Origin: Ailanthus altissimus | Taxonomy: Eukaryota; Streptophyta; Magnoliopsida; Sapindales; Simaroubaceae | Assembly (NCBI GenBank): GCA_946807835.1 | Contig: OX327683.1 | Location: forward strand, 34,903,001 to 34,967,000 | DNA length: 64,000 bases | Direction: 5' to 3' | Shown here: piece after piece, positions 1 to 11,498 of the stretch | How positions within the stretch are numbered: the first letter of the stretch is position 1 | Layout: every line of letters begins with the position of its first letter | Position numbers and translations under genes: made by a program | Notes under the pieces: generated by a model | Database searches by the model: none | What the model saw: the letters and a program-made list of their open reading frames with translations, nothing else | What the model was told of the DNA's origin: nothing

Positions 1-655
1 AATAACAACAGATTTGCTAATTTGAAAACTACTAAAAAACTCAAGATATATTCAATTACAAAGAGAAATTATTCGATTAAATATAAAGAAAGTAAGACAT
101 AATGATTTTACTAAATTGAAAATTGTTAGGTAACACAAGGTATATTCATTTACAAGGACAGAACAACTTGTGATTTAGAGAGAGAGATGATATTTGCATC
201 ATCAATGATCTGCAAAGTTAATCAAGATTATTAAGGTTTGAAAGAGAAAACTAAATTCATTATTTGTATTATTAAATCAGAGTTAAATTGCAAAACTCAA
301 AACAAAGTCTCTAGCAATCAAGAAAATCGATAACAATATTACACACTGAGTTTAATTTTTAAAATTTACTTATTAATCATCTTTTATAATAGTTATTAAT
401 ATTTTTAAGAAAAAAAATACTTAGAATGAAACTTCAAATACCAAAAAAAAAAAAAGTTCAAGTCATAATAAAAATAATAATTGAAAGACTAATTTGTAAT
501 TAGCAACAAAAGATTCAATTGGAAGGCAAGTTCTGTCAAGAAGAAATAAAATTAGAAGGCAAAGGATCAAAGGTAAGGTGGAGTGCATTGACTTAAAAGA
601 GGTTTATGAACCAATGAGGTGTTGAAACGATTACTAACCTCGTGGTCCGTAGAGT
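1..655. other. AT-rich intergenic DNA
   Basis: No reading frame of note, no RNA gene and no clear repeat structure. Short A and T runs are common. Confidence 0.6.
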
Positions 656-663
656 CAATGATC

Positions 664-914
664 GGGATGTTAACATTGTTACCCTCTAGATTTACACAAA
701 TTATAATGTAATGATAGTTTTGATTTTAATTGTACTGTCACCCCTTTTATGTAATTTAAAAGATAAAATTACCCTCGGAGTTATATTTTTTTAATCATAT
801 AAATTATTAAAATTTCTTTTAAATTAAATTAAGAGAGTAATAATATAATTAAAACCAAATCCACCCGAAGAATGTAATTTATAAAAACCTCAGGGGCGAC
901 GGTGTTAATACGCC
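664..914. mobile_element. hAT-type MITE with 8-bp target duplication
   Basis: A 251-bp element with imperfect terminal inverted repeats of about 30 bp. The left end reads GGGATGTTAACATTGTTACC, and the complement of the right end reads GGCGTATTAACACCGTCGCC, offset by one base. A perfect 8-bp direct repeat, CAATGATC, flanks it at 656-663 and 915-922. An 8-bp duplication is typical of hAT transposons. The interior is AT-rich and has no coding capacity, so the element is non-autonomous. The family assignment rests only on the duplication length and the ends. Confidence 0.75.
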
Positions 915-922
915 CAATGATC

Positions 923-1777
923 TAACTTGTGGTATATAATAATATTAACAGGACCCGATTTTGAAAAACAGAACTCGATTTTGAAAAGATTTTTTTCATC
1001 ACTTGCTATAAGTCGTTTTGTTGAAAAGATGACCTCGTGAGTGGACTTCCATCGCATCTTTGTCTGCAGTCTGCCACCAAACACCCATTTCTCTCTTTTA
1101 CCAAATTACCCTCAACCTTTAGGTTTCATTTCTTTCTAGTCCAAGCGTAGCGTCCACTCCGAGGCGATTCTGTTCTGGCCGTGAATTGTGTTTTGTGGGG
1201 GTAAAGATTATCAATTGAATTTGGAAATTTCTTTAAGATAGCATTTTGTTGAAGATTTGGGTTCAATTTCTCGAACAAATTTCTTACTTCTTTGTGTAAA
1301 GTTTATATTTTAAAAATTTTATGAATGAAATTACATTTGAATTAGAAGAAATTGATTTAAATCGATGTTAAATTCACGACAAACATACTCCTCTCATAAT
1401 TTATATAGGTCATGATTTTCTGGTCTAATCTGTAACACAATTGATAGTTGTGTTATTAATGACAACAAATCCCATAAATTTAAGACAAAATCTCTAGGAC
1501 AAAGATTTGGTAATAAATTACTTCGAATTTATGACAGTAATAGTTTGAAGTTAGAAGGGCTACTTCTGTAATTATAGTAACAACTACGAAACCTTTTAGG
1601 CCTTTTATCGTTGTGTCCGTGAATGGCAGCTTTTGTGCGATGTCTATAAAATCTACTCTCGTTGTTTCTCTTTCCATTGAATAAATGGTGAGTGCTTCAT
1701 CGAACACCCATAGATTCCATGTCACTATGAAAGATAAAAAAGCACTTCCTTACAAACTAAACTAGAAACTGAATGAA
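923..1777. other. Upstream region of the receptor kinase gene
   Basis: No coding sequence. Positions about 1020-1240 are less AT-rich and look like promoter or 5'-leader DNA, with pyrimidine-rich tracts, but no gene starts directly after them. The 5' UTR of the kinase gene must lie near 1700-1777; I cannot fix a transcription start. Confidence 0.4.
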
Positions 1778-4465
1778 ATGTCTCCGCCCATCTCCACTTC
1801 TTCTATCATGTCTTCCGCATTTCTCGTTCTTCTTCTTATTACAGCTGTTCTTGTTACTAATAGTGTTGAGTCAAATCAACCCCTGTCCGACTCACACAAA
1901 AAAACAGTTAAAATTTGTCCAAGTTTCGGTTTTTCTGCTTCGGCAAATGAGACAGCTGCTGAAATGAGAAGCAGCAGGAAGTTGGCGGAGATGGGTAGAG
2001 TTATAATAAAAGGAAACTCAACAATTTCAAGCCGAAATCAGATTTTCAAGCTGGGGTTCTTTGCTACAAATGGGGAGTCTAGCTGGTACTTAGGAATATG
2101 GTACGCTTCAATTCCTACACCAACTTATGTTTGGGTTGCTAATCGCGAAAAACCTGTCACTAATGTAGCACAATCTGCACTCGTAATCACTAAAATGTGT
2201 AAATTAGCTGTTAAAGATTCACATGACTCTGTTATTTGGGAAAGCACAAACACTGAAAAAGCAAAAGATTTGTATCTTTTAGACTCTGGTAATTTAGTTC
2301 TGTTATCATCCGAGGGATCACTTGTCTGGCAAAGCTTTGATCACCCTACTGACACGTGGCTTCCTGGCATGAACCTTACCGTTGGTGTATCTTTAACTTC
2401 TTGGAAGAGTTTATTTGATCCGTCGCCTGGTTTTTACTCACTAAGGCTAAATCCAATACAATATAATGCAATTGAGCTTGTGTACAATGGTTCTATTGTT
2501 TATTGGTCTACTGGAAACTGGACTGGTAATGCATTTGTTAATGTCCCTGAAATGACAATCCCTTATATATACAAGTTCCTTTTCTTGAACCCGTACAATT
2601 CCTCGGCATCATTTGAGTACAGTGAGAACTCCATGGATAACGCGCTAAGGCCACCATTGACTAGGTTTCAAATGGATACAAGTGGGCATCTTAAGCAATA
2701 TACATGGTCACAGCAGATTGACAATTGGAACATGTTTTGGTCACCGCCAGAGGATAATTGTAGAGTTTATGGCTTATGTGGTCATTTCGGTTTTTGTGAG
2801 AGTACTTTGTTAAGACCTTGTACGTGTTTAGATGGGTTTAGGCCGGTTGATAGTTTAGGTTGGAATTCTGGGGATTACTCTGGCGGTTGTACCCGTAAGA
2901 GCAATGATTTATGTGATCAGAGTGATTGGTTCGATGAGGTTGGTGTTGTGTCGTTTATTGGAGCTGTTACTGAGTCATTTTCAGCTAACAGGAGGGTTTG
3001 TGAAAGTTCTTGTTTGGCTAATTGCTCTTGTATTGGGTTGTATCATAATGCAAGGACTAATTTGTGCAAGAATTTATATGGGAAGCTCTTCAATTTGAAG
3101 AATTTGACAACTGATAGCACAAATGAGGATGTGTTGTATGTTAGGGCACCAAGACAGGGAATAATGAAGAAGAAAAATATATCAAGAACAATGGTTTTGG
3201 TTGCTAGCATTGTTGGTTCATTTGCAGTTTTGGTATTAACAGCGGTGATGCTGCTGATTTTGGGAAAAAAAAGAAACAAGAAGAAGTGCATGGATGAAGC
3301 TGAATCATTTCTAGTGCTGAATTTGAAGGTCTTTTCTTACAAAGAGCTTCACACAGTGACAAAGGGTTTCTCGGAGAAACTTGGGCATGGTGGATTTGGG
3401 GCAGTTTTTCAAGGAGAATTATCAGATTCCTCTCCTGTCGCAGTCAAACGCCTTGAAAGGCCTGGAAGTGGAGAGAAGGAGTTCAGAGCAGAGGTATGCA
3501 CAATTGGGAACATTCAACATGTCAATCTGGTGAGACTCAGAGGATTTTGCTCAGAAAATTCTCACAGACTTTTGGTTTATGATTATATGCCTAATGGTCC
3601 TTTGAGTTCATATTTACGCCAGGATGGTCCTAACCTCAGCTGGGAAGTGAGATTTCGAATAGCTGTTGGTACAGCTAGAGGCATTGCATACTTACATGAG
3701 GAATGCAGAGATTGCATTATCCATTGTGATATCAAACCTGAAAACATTCTTTTGGACAGTGATTACATAGCCAAGGTATCAGATTTTGGATTAGCAAAGC
3801 TAATTGGTCGAGACTTTAGTCGGGTGTTGGCCACAACGAGGGGCACTTGGGGCTATGTAGCACCAGAATGGATATCCGGATTGGCAATTACTGCAAAGGC
3901 TGATGTTTATAGCTATGGAATGACACTGTTAGAGTTAATTGGCGGCCGAAGAAATGTGGAAGCACCAGCTTCTGGACGCAATGCTAATGTTGGCGGGGGA
4001 GGTGAATACGGGGACAAGTGGTTTTTCCCTCCATGGGCAGCACGGCAAATAATTGAGGGCAATGTGGCAGCAGTGGTCGACGAGAGGCTAGGTGGCACTT
4101 ACAAGGTTGAGGAGGCTGAGCGTGTTGCATTGGTGGCAATTTGGTGCATACAAGATAATGAGGAAATGAGACCAACAATGGGAATGGTGGTGAAGATGTT
4201 GGAGGGGGTAGTGGAGGTGATGACTCCTCCACCGCCAAGACTGATACAAGCACTTGTTTCTGGGGAGTCATATCATGGGGTCAAGATTGACTCCAGCAAT
4301 GGTGTATCCGTTGGTGGTGGCTGTTCTGGTGATATTGGAGGATCAAGTGGTGGTTCACAGTCATCTTTTGGTAATGTCTCTTCCCCAGTGAATGATAATG
4401 TGAATTTTTCAATTGAAAAGTTTGTTGTGAAGACCGAGAAAGCTAATTCCAGTACAAATGATTAG
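1778..4465 (+). CDS. SD2-2: G-type lectin S-receptor-like Ser/Thr kinase, SD2-2 type
   Basis: An intronless 895-residue receptor kinase of the plasma membrane. In order it shows a hydrophobic signal peptide (about 8-28), a bulb-lectin domain (about 75-190, with YVWVANR and WQSFDHPTDTWLPGM), an S-locus glycoprotein domain with many N-glycosylation sites, and a PAN/apple-like Cys region (about 395-465). One membrane segment follows at about 470-495. The kinase has the glycine loop GHGGFGAVFQG (about 535), VAVKRL, HCDIKPENILL (about 650), DFGLAKL (about 669) and APEW (about 696). The catalytic-loop Arg of HRD is Cys here, as is common in SD2-type kinases, so this is a non-RD kinase. The C-terminal tail is Gly/Ser-rich. 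The order and text resemble Arabidopsis At4g00340 (SD2-2/RLK4). About 40 residues between signal peptide and lectin domain look extra to that family. Ligand unknown; a role in defence or stress sensing is family inference. The start at 1778 gives the signal peptide directly. Confidence 0.9.
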   Translation: MSPPISTSSIMSSAFLVLLLITAVLVTNSVESNQPLSDSHKKTVKICPSFGFSASANETAAEMRSSRKLAEMGRVIIKGNSTISSRNQIFKLGFFATNGESSWYLGIWYASIPTPTYVWVANREKPVTNVAQSALVITKMCKLAVKDSHDSVIWESTNTEKAKDLYLLDSGNLVLLSSEGSLVWQSFDHPTDTWLPGMNLTVGVSLTSWKSLFDPSPGFYSLRLNPIQYNAIELVYNGSIVYWSTGNWTGNAFVNVPEMTIPYIYKFLFLNPYNSSASFEYSENSMDNALRPPLTRFQMDTSGHLKQYTWSQQIDNWNMFWSPPEDNCRVYGLCGHFGFCESTLLRPCTCLDGFRPVDSLGWNSGDYSGGCTRKSNDLCDQSDWFDEVGVVSFIGAVTESFSANRRVCESSCLANCSCIGLYHNARTNLCKNLYGKLFNLKNLTTDSTNEDVLYVRAPRQGIMKKKNISRTMVLVASIVGSFAVLVLTAVMLLILGKKRNKKKCMDEAESFLVLNLKVFSYKELHTVTKGFSEKLGHGGFGAVFQGELSDSSPVAVKRLERPGSGEKEFRAEVCTIGNIQHVNLVRLRGFCSENSHRLLVYDYMPNGPLSSYLRQDGPNLSWEVRFRIAVGTARGIAYLHEECRDCIIHCDIKPENILLDSDYIAKVSDFGLAKLIGRDFSRVLATTRGTWGYVAPEWISGLAITAKADVYSYGMTLLELIGGRRNVEAPASGRNANVGGGGEYGDKWFFPPWAARQIIEGNVAAVVDERLGGTYKVEEAERVALVAIWCIQDNEEMRPTMGMVVKMLEGVVEVMTPPPPRLIQALVSGESYHGVKIDSSNGVSVGGGCSGDIGGSSGGSQSSFGNVSSPVNDNVNFSIEKFVVKTEKANSSTND

Positions 4466-7110
4466 TGTTTTTTAGAGTGTTTTTTAGAATGTTTTTTTTC
4501 CATGTTAAAATGTACTAGAAAGAGTTATATTTAGGATTACCATCATGTAGTTTTGGAACTTCAAATGGTTCCAAACATACGATCGTACAAAAGCTAGGCT
4601 TGAATGACCCCATAAGCAATTTATCTTCGGAATATCAATCAATGCATTTTGGTTTAGGGGTGCGCGCAGTAGTGGTACAATATTCTTTTTAAAATTGACT
4701 TAAATAAAAAATTTCAAATTTTTTATTTTTAAAATTAAACCCTATCATACATGAGAATTAAATCGTATTAAATTGATTTGATTTAACTTAATTAGATTTG
4801 ATATTTTAAATATTTTTTAAAAAACTATAATTATATATATAAAACATAAAATTCGTGTAAAAAATAAATAAATAAATGTACATTAATTTTAAATATTAAA
4901 TTAATTAAAGTTTATAAACTAATCAAATTAAAAAATATTAAAAACTAAAATATATCAAAACAAAAAAATATTTGTTAGAATTAATTAAAAATTTATGAAT
5001 TAAATAAGTTAAAAAAATTAAAATTAAAATTTATCTAAATAAATAAAGTAACAATCCATTGATTAAAATAAAGTTTAAACATTAAATTGATTAAAGTTTA
5101 TGAACTAAATAAATTAAAATTTTATTAAAATTAAATTTATTAAATAAATTAATGAAAAATTCTATGTGAAATTTTATTTATATCATTAGATTAAGTTGGG
5201 TTTGATTTTTTTAAATAAAATTGAATTGAACCTAATTTATTCAGATATCAAAATAAAAAAAATCAATCAATTAATTTTATATTAAAATATAAAATTAAAC
5301 CGATTAATTTAATTTTATTCAATTTAATATTTTTAATGCAAATATTTTTTTTCGCCCATTCCTACTTAGATCAACAGCTTAAAATTTAAATTTTCAATCT
5401 TGAAAGTTCAAGCACTCAATGCATGCACATCATATTAACTTCCGGTGAAGTATTTGAGTAGGTTTTGTCCGCTACCAAACTTTGTCTACTAATTCAAATT
5501 CATTATTTGAGTTGATGATGAATGGCGTGGGGTCACAATTGATCATGATCACAATTTGACATTACACAAGGACCAAGGTAGATACCGAGGATATGCCCAT
5601 CATTTCACTCAAAAAGCACTTTCATGCTGCTTCTTTCTTACCTTTTTTTTTTTTTATCTTTTTCAATCACATATCACAATGTCCACCCATCCTCGGTCTA
5701 TTTTAGTGTGCTGCGACAGTGACGGTTCAAGGTTTCTTTTGGAACTTTCCACTTGAAAAAGGGCAAATGGTGTTAATCGCTTTTTGTCAAACGCTTTGGC
5801 CTAATATTTGGTATATTAAGAGAGGATAAGATGTTCTCTCAACCTAAAATTTTACTTCAACAAATATAAATATATAATATATAATTAATAATAAAATAAT
5901 AATAATAAAGTATTTAGAGTGTTTATTTTATTAGCAAACACACTTACATAAGCATATCTCTCCAATCATAAGTTGAGAGTTTGAATTTTAATAAATATCA
6001 ACGTAGATGATTTATTTCTCTTATTTTGTAAAAGTCTTTTAGTTCATGTGAGATGTATTTAAAATTGTTCGATCATAAGTTAAAGTTCGAGCTTTAATAA
6101 ATATCAAAGTAGATGATTTATTTCTCTTATTTTGTGGGAGCCTTCTAATCCATGTGGGATGTGCTTGTTCGACTATAAATTGAGGGTTCAAACTTTGATG
6201 GGTGACAAAGCAGGTGATTTATTTCTTCTATCTTATTGGAGCCTTCTAGTCCATATGAGATGTACTCAAAGTTATGTGTTGCTCTTGATTATCTCAATAA
6301 TGCAGTTCGGGTGGAACGTGTCTCAAAATAGTACATATTACTCCAAAAAAAAATTTGATATTGAAACCTTCTAGTCCACGTAAGATGTACTTAAAGTTAT
6401 ATATGTTACTCTTGATGATTCCAATAACAATTCGGGTGAGATGTACCTCAAAATTGTATAGTATTATTCTAAATTTTTTTCGATAGTATCACCTATTTAT
6501 AATATCAATAATGTAGTTTGATTTAATAATAATAATAATAATAAATCTTAACCATTCTCATATGTAAAAAAAAATCTATTAAAAAAATTAAAACCTTTTT
6601 CTAAACTAAAGTTTCACCTAAACAAGCATTAACGGATCTAAAATTTGCTCCTGATTTTAAACGCATAAAAGAGTTTTGTGCTTTCTAGATGATAATATAA
6701 CTTGAACTTCTTAAACAAAACTTGGGCTCTGAAACTGATTAAAATTTGACGAAACTGTCCTGAAGCCCAAAGGAAGTTTGGTAATCGGCACGAAGATTAT
6801 TCAACTTACGTTCCCTTTCTCGCTTTTAACTGATAATTTTCAGCTAACAACTCATCCACATATAAACTTCCACTTAAAAAAAAAATTTTAAAAATGAAAT
6901 AGATTTTTAAATTTTTTCTTCTTGTTGATCCAATCTAAATTCTCTGAACTTTAAAGAGCAAAAAATTAAAAGGATTACGAGAAAGACTGAAAAAATTGCG
7001 AACCATTCGGATACCGAGGCACTCACGGCAGGGGATGGACGTTCATCCAAAGATGCCGAATCACCATCCAGGTCAAAAGCAAGTCAGTATTTGTCGATGG
7101 CGTCTCCCTT
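4466..7110. other. Intergenic AT-rich DNA between kinase and MATE pseudogene
   Basis: No gene is supported. Positions 4665-5364 are very AT-rich and begin with a TAGGGGTG-like end, but no target duplication is visible. The small frames at 5556-5756 and 6132-6374 match nothing and have no domain. Diverged tandem repeats at 5940-6480 are listed separately. Confidence 0.5.
5940..6480. repeat. Diverged tandem repeats (about 105 and 130 bp units)
   Basis: A unit of roughly 105 bp built around 'AGATGATTTATTTCTCTTATTTTGT' type text occurs about three times between 5950 and 6250. A second unit around 'CCTTCTAGTCCA' and 'AAGTTATGTGTTGCTCTTGAT' occurs about twice between 6235 and 6480. The copies differ by many substitutions, so the array is old. 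Confidence 0.6.
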
Positions 7111-8353
7111 TTGGACACAGCCGATCTACACCATGCTCCTACTACAACGTTAATCGAGTCTCGTGAATCAGATTATCCTTCTGTTCATAATTTCCCCGAC
7201 GTTGTATATATAACTTTTGTTGAGTCAAGCAAGCTATGGGCCATTGCAGGTCCAATAGCATTCAATATTTTGTGCAATTATGGGATCAACTTATTTACCA
7301 ATATATTTGTTGGGCATATTGGAGATGTTGAGCTATCTGCAGTTGCCATTTCGCGCTGTGTCATTGCAAACTTCTCTTTTGGCTTCTTGGTTAGCTCTCT
7401 TCAGCATTTTTCCCTCAAAATTTTTCAATCAGCGCATATTTTCTCGTTCCTAACGTGAAACAGTAGTAAGATTCACAAGAATGATATCGTATTTATAAGA
7501 ATTTCCTATATGTTCTGCGATTAACATTAGATGTTTGGATGGCTGCATGCACAACAAAAAAAAGGAAATATATTGTTTAATTATCCAAACTCTTTAAGTT
7601 TATTTTCCTAATGGTACTTGCCCAGACTATTTAAGAAGGAATTTAGCATTTTCTCAATTGGTAATGTGGAAATTATTCTAAAAGTAAAAACATTCGATGC
7701 CGCATTTTACGGATCACATGCAAGCATTGTTATTATATTGCCAAGCCATACCTACGATATAGAAATCAGCCATTAATTAATGCTTGCACATTTCACGAAA
7801 TTGCAGCTTGGCATGGCAAGTGCACTCGAGACGCTACGTAGACGAGCATTTTTTTTTTTTGCGAAAATGTAGACAAGCATTTGGTGCAGGAAGAGTAGAA
7901 TTACTCGGTGTGTACACGCACCGCTCAATGATAATCTTTTTTGTTACCTGCTTCTGCCTCTTACCACTTTACATATTCGCAATGCCAATACTAAAGGTCC
8001 TTGGCCAAAGAGATGATATTGCAGAATCTGCCGGGACCTTCGCCATCAAAGTGATACCTCGGATGTTTTCACTAGCCTGTAATTTCACTACACAAAAATT
8101 CTTGCAGCTGCAGAGCAAGGTTGCTATTCTGGCTTGGGTTGGTTTCGCAGCTCTTGTCGTCCACATTGTAATACTTTTTATCTTCATTAATGTGTTTAAA
8201 TGGGGTACTGCTGGTGCTGCCGCGGCTTATGACATCTCAGCTTGGGGAATATCTACTGTTCAGATAATTTATGTGCTTAATTGGTGCAAGGACGGCTGGA
8301 CGAAATTGGTTGGCGTTTAAGGATATTTGGGGATTCGTCAGATTGTTTATTGT

Positions 8354-8831
8354 TGAGAGGCAATGAATCGTAAGTAAACAAGAAATGTTAATATCACTCA
8401 CACTAGAAAAACAATCACATAAGATACAACAATTTTATATAATTTGTTAATAAATATTTACGTGCACGATAAATTACGAAATTTTAACATTTTATTATTT
8501 AAATTAGTGATTACAAAAATTTTATAAGAATAAGAATCACTCAAAATAATTTTGTAAACTAAGAGATATGGATGCTTAAAGACTGCACCATAATTAGCTT
8601 ATTTATACACACAAAAATACATAATTTTATCAACAAAAATTGCACCAATTAGCAGTCTTTTAAGTTTTCAATGACTGCACCAACCAATTGTTATTGCAAA
8701 CATTTTTGTTATCTATGATTGCACTAATTTGGTCATCAATAATTACACCAATTATCCAAAAAAATAGACTAATTTAACCAATCTCTTACCAAAAACTAAA
8801 TTTTGAATTGCAACACTTACATTTTTCCTCA
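8354..8831 (-). repeat. 3' LTR of the minus-strand Copia element
   Basis: Aligns with 10157-10676, for example GAATCGTAAGTAAACAAGAA against GAATCACAAGTAAATAAGAA, and both contain similar runs of 'CTGCACCAACCAA' text. The mismatch level suggests an old insertion. Confidence 0.8.
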
Positions 8832-9470
8832 TTGATTTCAAATCATTTAGAAGCTTTTTTAGATCCATCTACACCAACGCTCAACTTACTTAGCGTTAAC
8901 TCTAACTAATTTTTTGCACAAACTTAACTCATTATAGGCTCGTGATTTCGGTCTCCAAAAATATTAATGTATCTTCTTTCGGATAACCTTCATATTATGA
9001 TTTTTAGTGTCACTATTGACACTATCACAACACCTTGGTGGCTTAATATTACCAGCAGCACCCTTTATTATACACTCTCTTTCGACCCATATCACTTCGG
9101 TGAATACTACAATGTTGTCTCGTAGTATACTCCTCCTCAACAACACATGCTAAGGCATTCCCAGAATGCATCTCATCAAACAACTCATGTTGAATTATAT
9201 TCGGACTGTACTCCCTCAACAACAAATGTTGAACTACACTTGGCATTCTCATCAATTACATATGTCGATCTTCATACAACATTCCCATCAAGCACATATA
9301 ACCCATTATACTTCTCACTATTCATAATCATTCTAAATTATTTAATCACTTTTAGTATTCTTTTTTCTGCTTTGAATAAGCACTACACTTGATCTAGCGC
9401 ACTTAAGGTTATCAAGTTCCTCTTAACATTAGGAACATATCTTACACCAAGTAATTCTTTAATTTTTTCA

Positions 9471-9778
9471 TCATGCAATCTCATTTTTTATACTACCAAT
9501 TCTCATGACTTGACAAGTCATATCATTACCTATTAGTACTTTATCACCCCTAATGGATCTATAATTGATAAATAAAGATTTATCATGACACATATAGAAA
9601 CTACAACCAAAATTAAGAATCCATTCACTAGAATACTTTCCATCAGAAGATACCCAAATTTCTCCAATTTCATAATCATCCTTACAAACTATTGCAGCGT
9701 CTTTACTCATGTTTGCCTTTTTCTCTAGACAATCTCTTAGTAAACGCCCTTCTTTCTTACAATGACAACACTTTTTAG
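9471..9778 (-). pseudogene. Copia gag zinc knuckle and protease fragment
   Basis: On the minus strand the frame reads a knuckle CHCKKEGRLLRDC (complement of about 9731-9770), in which the expected His of CCHC is Arg. It continues into SEWILNFGCSFYMC, matching the Copia protease active region WILDSGCSFHMC with Asp changed to Asn. Loss of the catalytic Asp and of the knuckle His shows the fragment is dead. It ends at 9471 with no pol region after it. Confidence 0.8.
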
Positions 9779-10156
9779 ATTTTTCCTTTAACTGATTGAT
9801 CTTCTAATCTCTATATCCAGTCGTTCCTCTTGCAGTTCACATTCTTTCCTCAGTCAAAATTGCTACACAATTAAGCTTTGATCTTTTTTATAAGGGCTAT
9901 CTTTAATCCTAAACTCACCAATAAAGCTATCATCTTTACCGTTTTCAGATAATCATCATGCCTATTGAACTTCTTCAATTTCATACTTATGAGTCATCAT
10001 AGTTGTTATGCTCTACATTCTGACTCTGCAATCTATATCTCAACCAGGCTCCCATTATTTCACCGTGAACAGTAGTGTATACATGAACAATTACACGCTC
10101 GTGAATAATACTCTATGAACGAAATATTTTAACCTGAATGCTTTAATACCACTTAT

Positions 10157-10676
10157 TGGGAGCCAATGAATCACAAGTAAATAAGAATTGTAAAGATCAT
10201 TCACATAATAGAAAAATAACCACACACAAGGAACAACAACTTTACATAATTCGACAACAAATGTTTACGTTCATAGTAAATCACGAAATCCTAACTTCTT
10301 TATTATTTGAACTAGTGATTACAAAGATTCCATAAGAACAAAAACTGCTCAAAATAGTTTTGTAAACCAAGAAATATGGGTGCCTAAAGACTGCATCAAA
10401 ACCAGCCTATTTATACATAAAAAATACATAATTTTGTTAGTAAAAGTTACACCAACCAACAGTCTTTTGGATCTTCAATGGCTACACCGACCAACAATCA
10501 TTTTGGTCTTCAATAACTGCACCAACCAATTATTATTGTAGATATTTTGGTTATTTATGATTGCACCAATTTAGTTATCAATGACTGCACCAGTCAGCCC
10601 TAAAATGGACTAATTCAACCATTTTCTCTTACCAAAAACACAATTTTGAATCAAAACTTCTACATTTATAGCTTCA
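10157..10676 (-). repeat. 5' LTR of the minus-strand Copia element
   Basis: Partner of 8354-8831. It borders the primer-binding site on its left and MATE exon sequence on its right. Confidence 0.8.
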
Positions 10677-11498
10677 TTGTGATGATTTCTTTGGAAATTT
10701 GGTATTTTATAACCATATAGTTCTCACTGGACATCTTGAAGATCCAGCTCTTATAGTTGGGTCTCTTTCTATACAATGAGAACATAATTATGAAACTTTG
10801 AGTTCAATTTTGTTGTGAATTATACGAATCTTGAAGTTTAGTTATTTTGTATGATATTCCTGTTTCAGCATGAACATTAATGGCTGGGAAGGCATGTCAT
10901 TTCTTGGAATCAATGTAGTAATTAGGTAACAAAACTTGACATGTTTTCTTCTTTGCAGTTATTGTTCAATATTCATAATTTATGGGTTAATGCTATATAT
11001 TTCTCTTTGATTCAGCATACAAATCTCTAATGAACTTGGATCAGCACATCCCAGAGCTGTAAAATACTCGTCTATTACGACAGTATCGCAATCACTCGTT
11101 ATAGATATATTATTTGCAAGTCTTATATTGGCAATGAAAGATAACTTGGTCGTTATGTTCATAGACAGCACAATGATGAGAAAAGTTGTGGCCGATTTAA
11201 CCTTTCTTCTCAGTATAACTACGCTACAAAATAATGTTTAGCCTATCATTTTTGGTAAGATATTTATTGACATTAATGCCCTTTCTAAAAAAAGTGGCCT
11301 AAATTATTTAATACTACAAAATCTAGATAAATCTATAAATATGTAGAAAAATCTAGACCTATGTGATAATTGTATGATGTGTGTTTGTTTGTAAAAATGA
11401 GTAGTGCATATTGCATAGTAAAGTCGATTCTATAAGTATAAACAGAGGCAAGGCTAAGTGTTAGAGTATGGGTTGTAGAATAATAACCTAGTCCTCTT

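Larger units (their letters stand above)
8354..10676 (-). mobile_element. Internally deleted Copia-type LTR retrotransposon in a MATE exon
   Basis: The LTRs are at 8354-8831 and 10157-10676, with TG near one end and CA near the other, clearly homologous but diverged. Next to the right LTR, on the minus strand, TGGTATTAAAGC (complement of about 10142-10153) resembles the tRNA-iMet primer site TGGTATCAGAGC, which sets the minus orientation. The target repeat ATTGT occurs at 8349-8353 and 10676-10680 (4 or 5 bp, since one A may belong to the LTR end). The interior is only about 1.3 kb and keeps a gag zinc knuckle and a protease fragment. Reverse transcriptase and integrase are absent, so the copy cannot move by itself. 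Confidence 0.85.

Noticed and set aside
4665..5364. Possible hAT MITE (TAGGGGTG start, complement TAGGAATGG at the far end)
   Set aside because: The flanks show no target duplication and the ends match only over a few bases.
6132..6374. 80-residue plus-strand frame
   Set aside because: It is made of tandem repeat units and matches no family.
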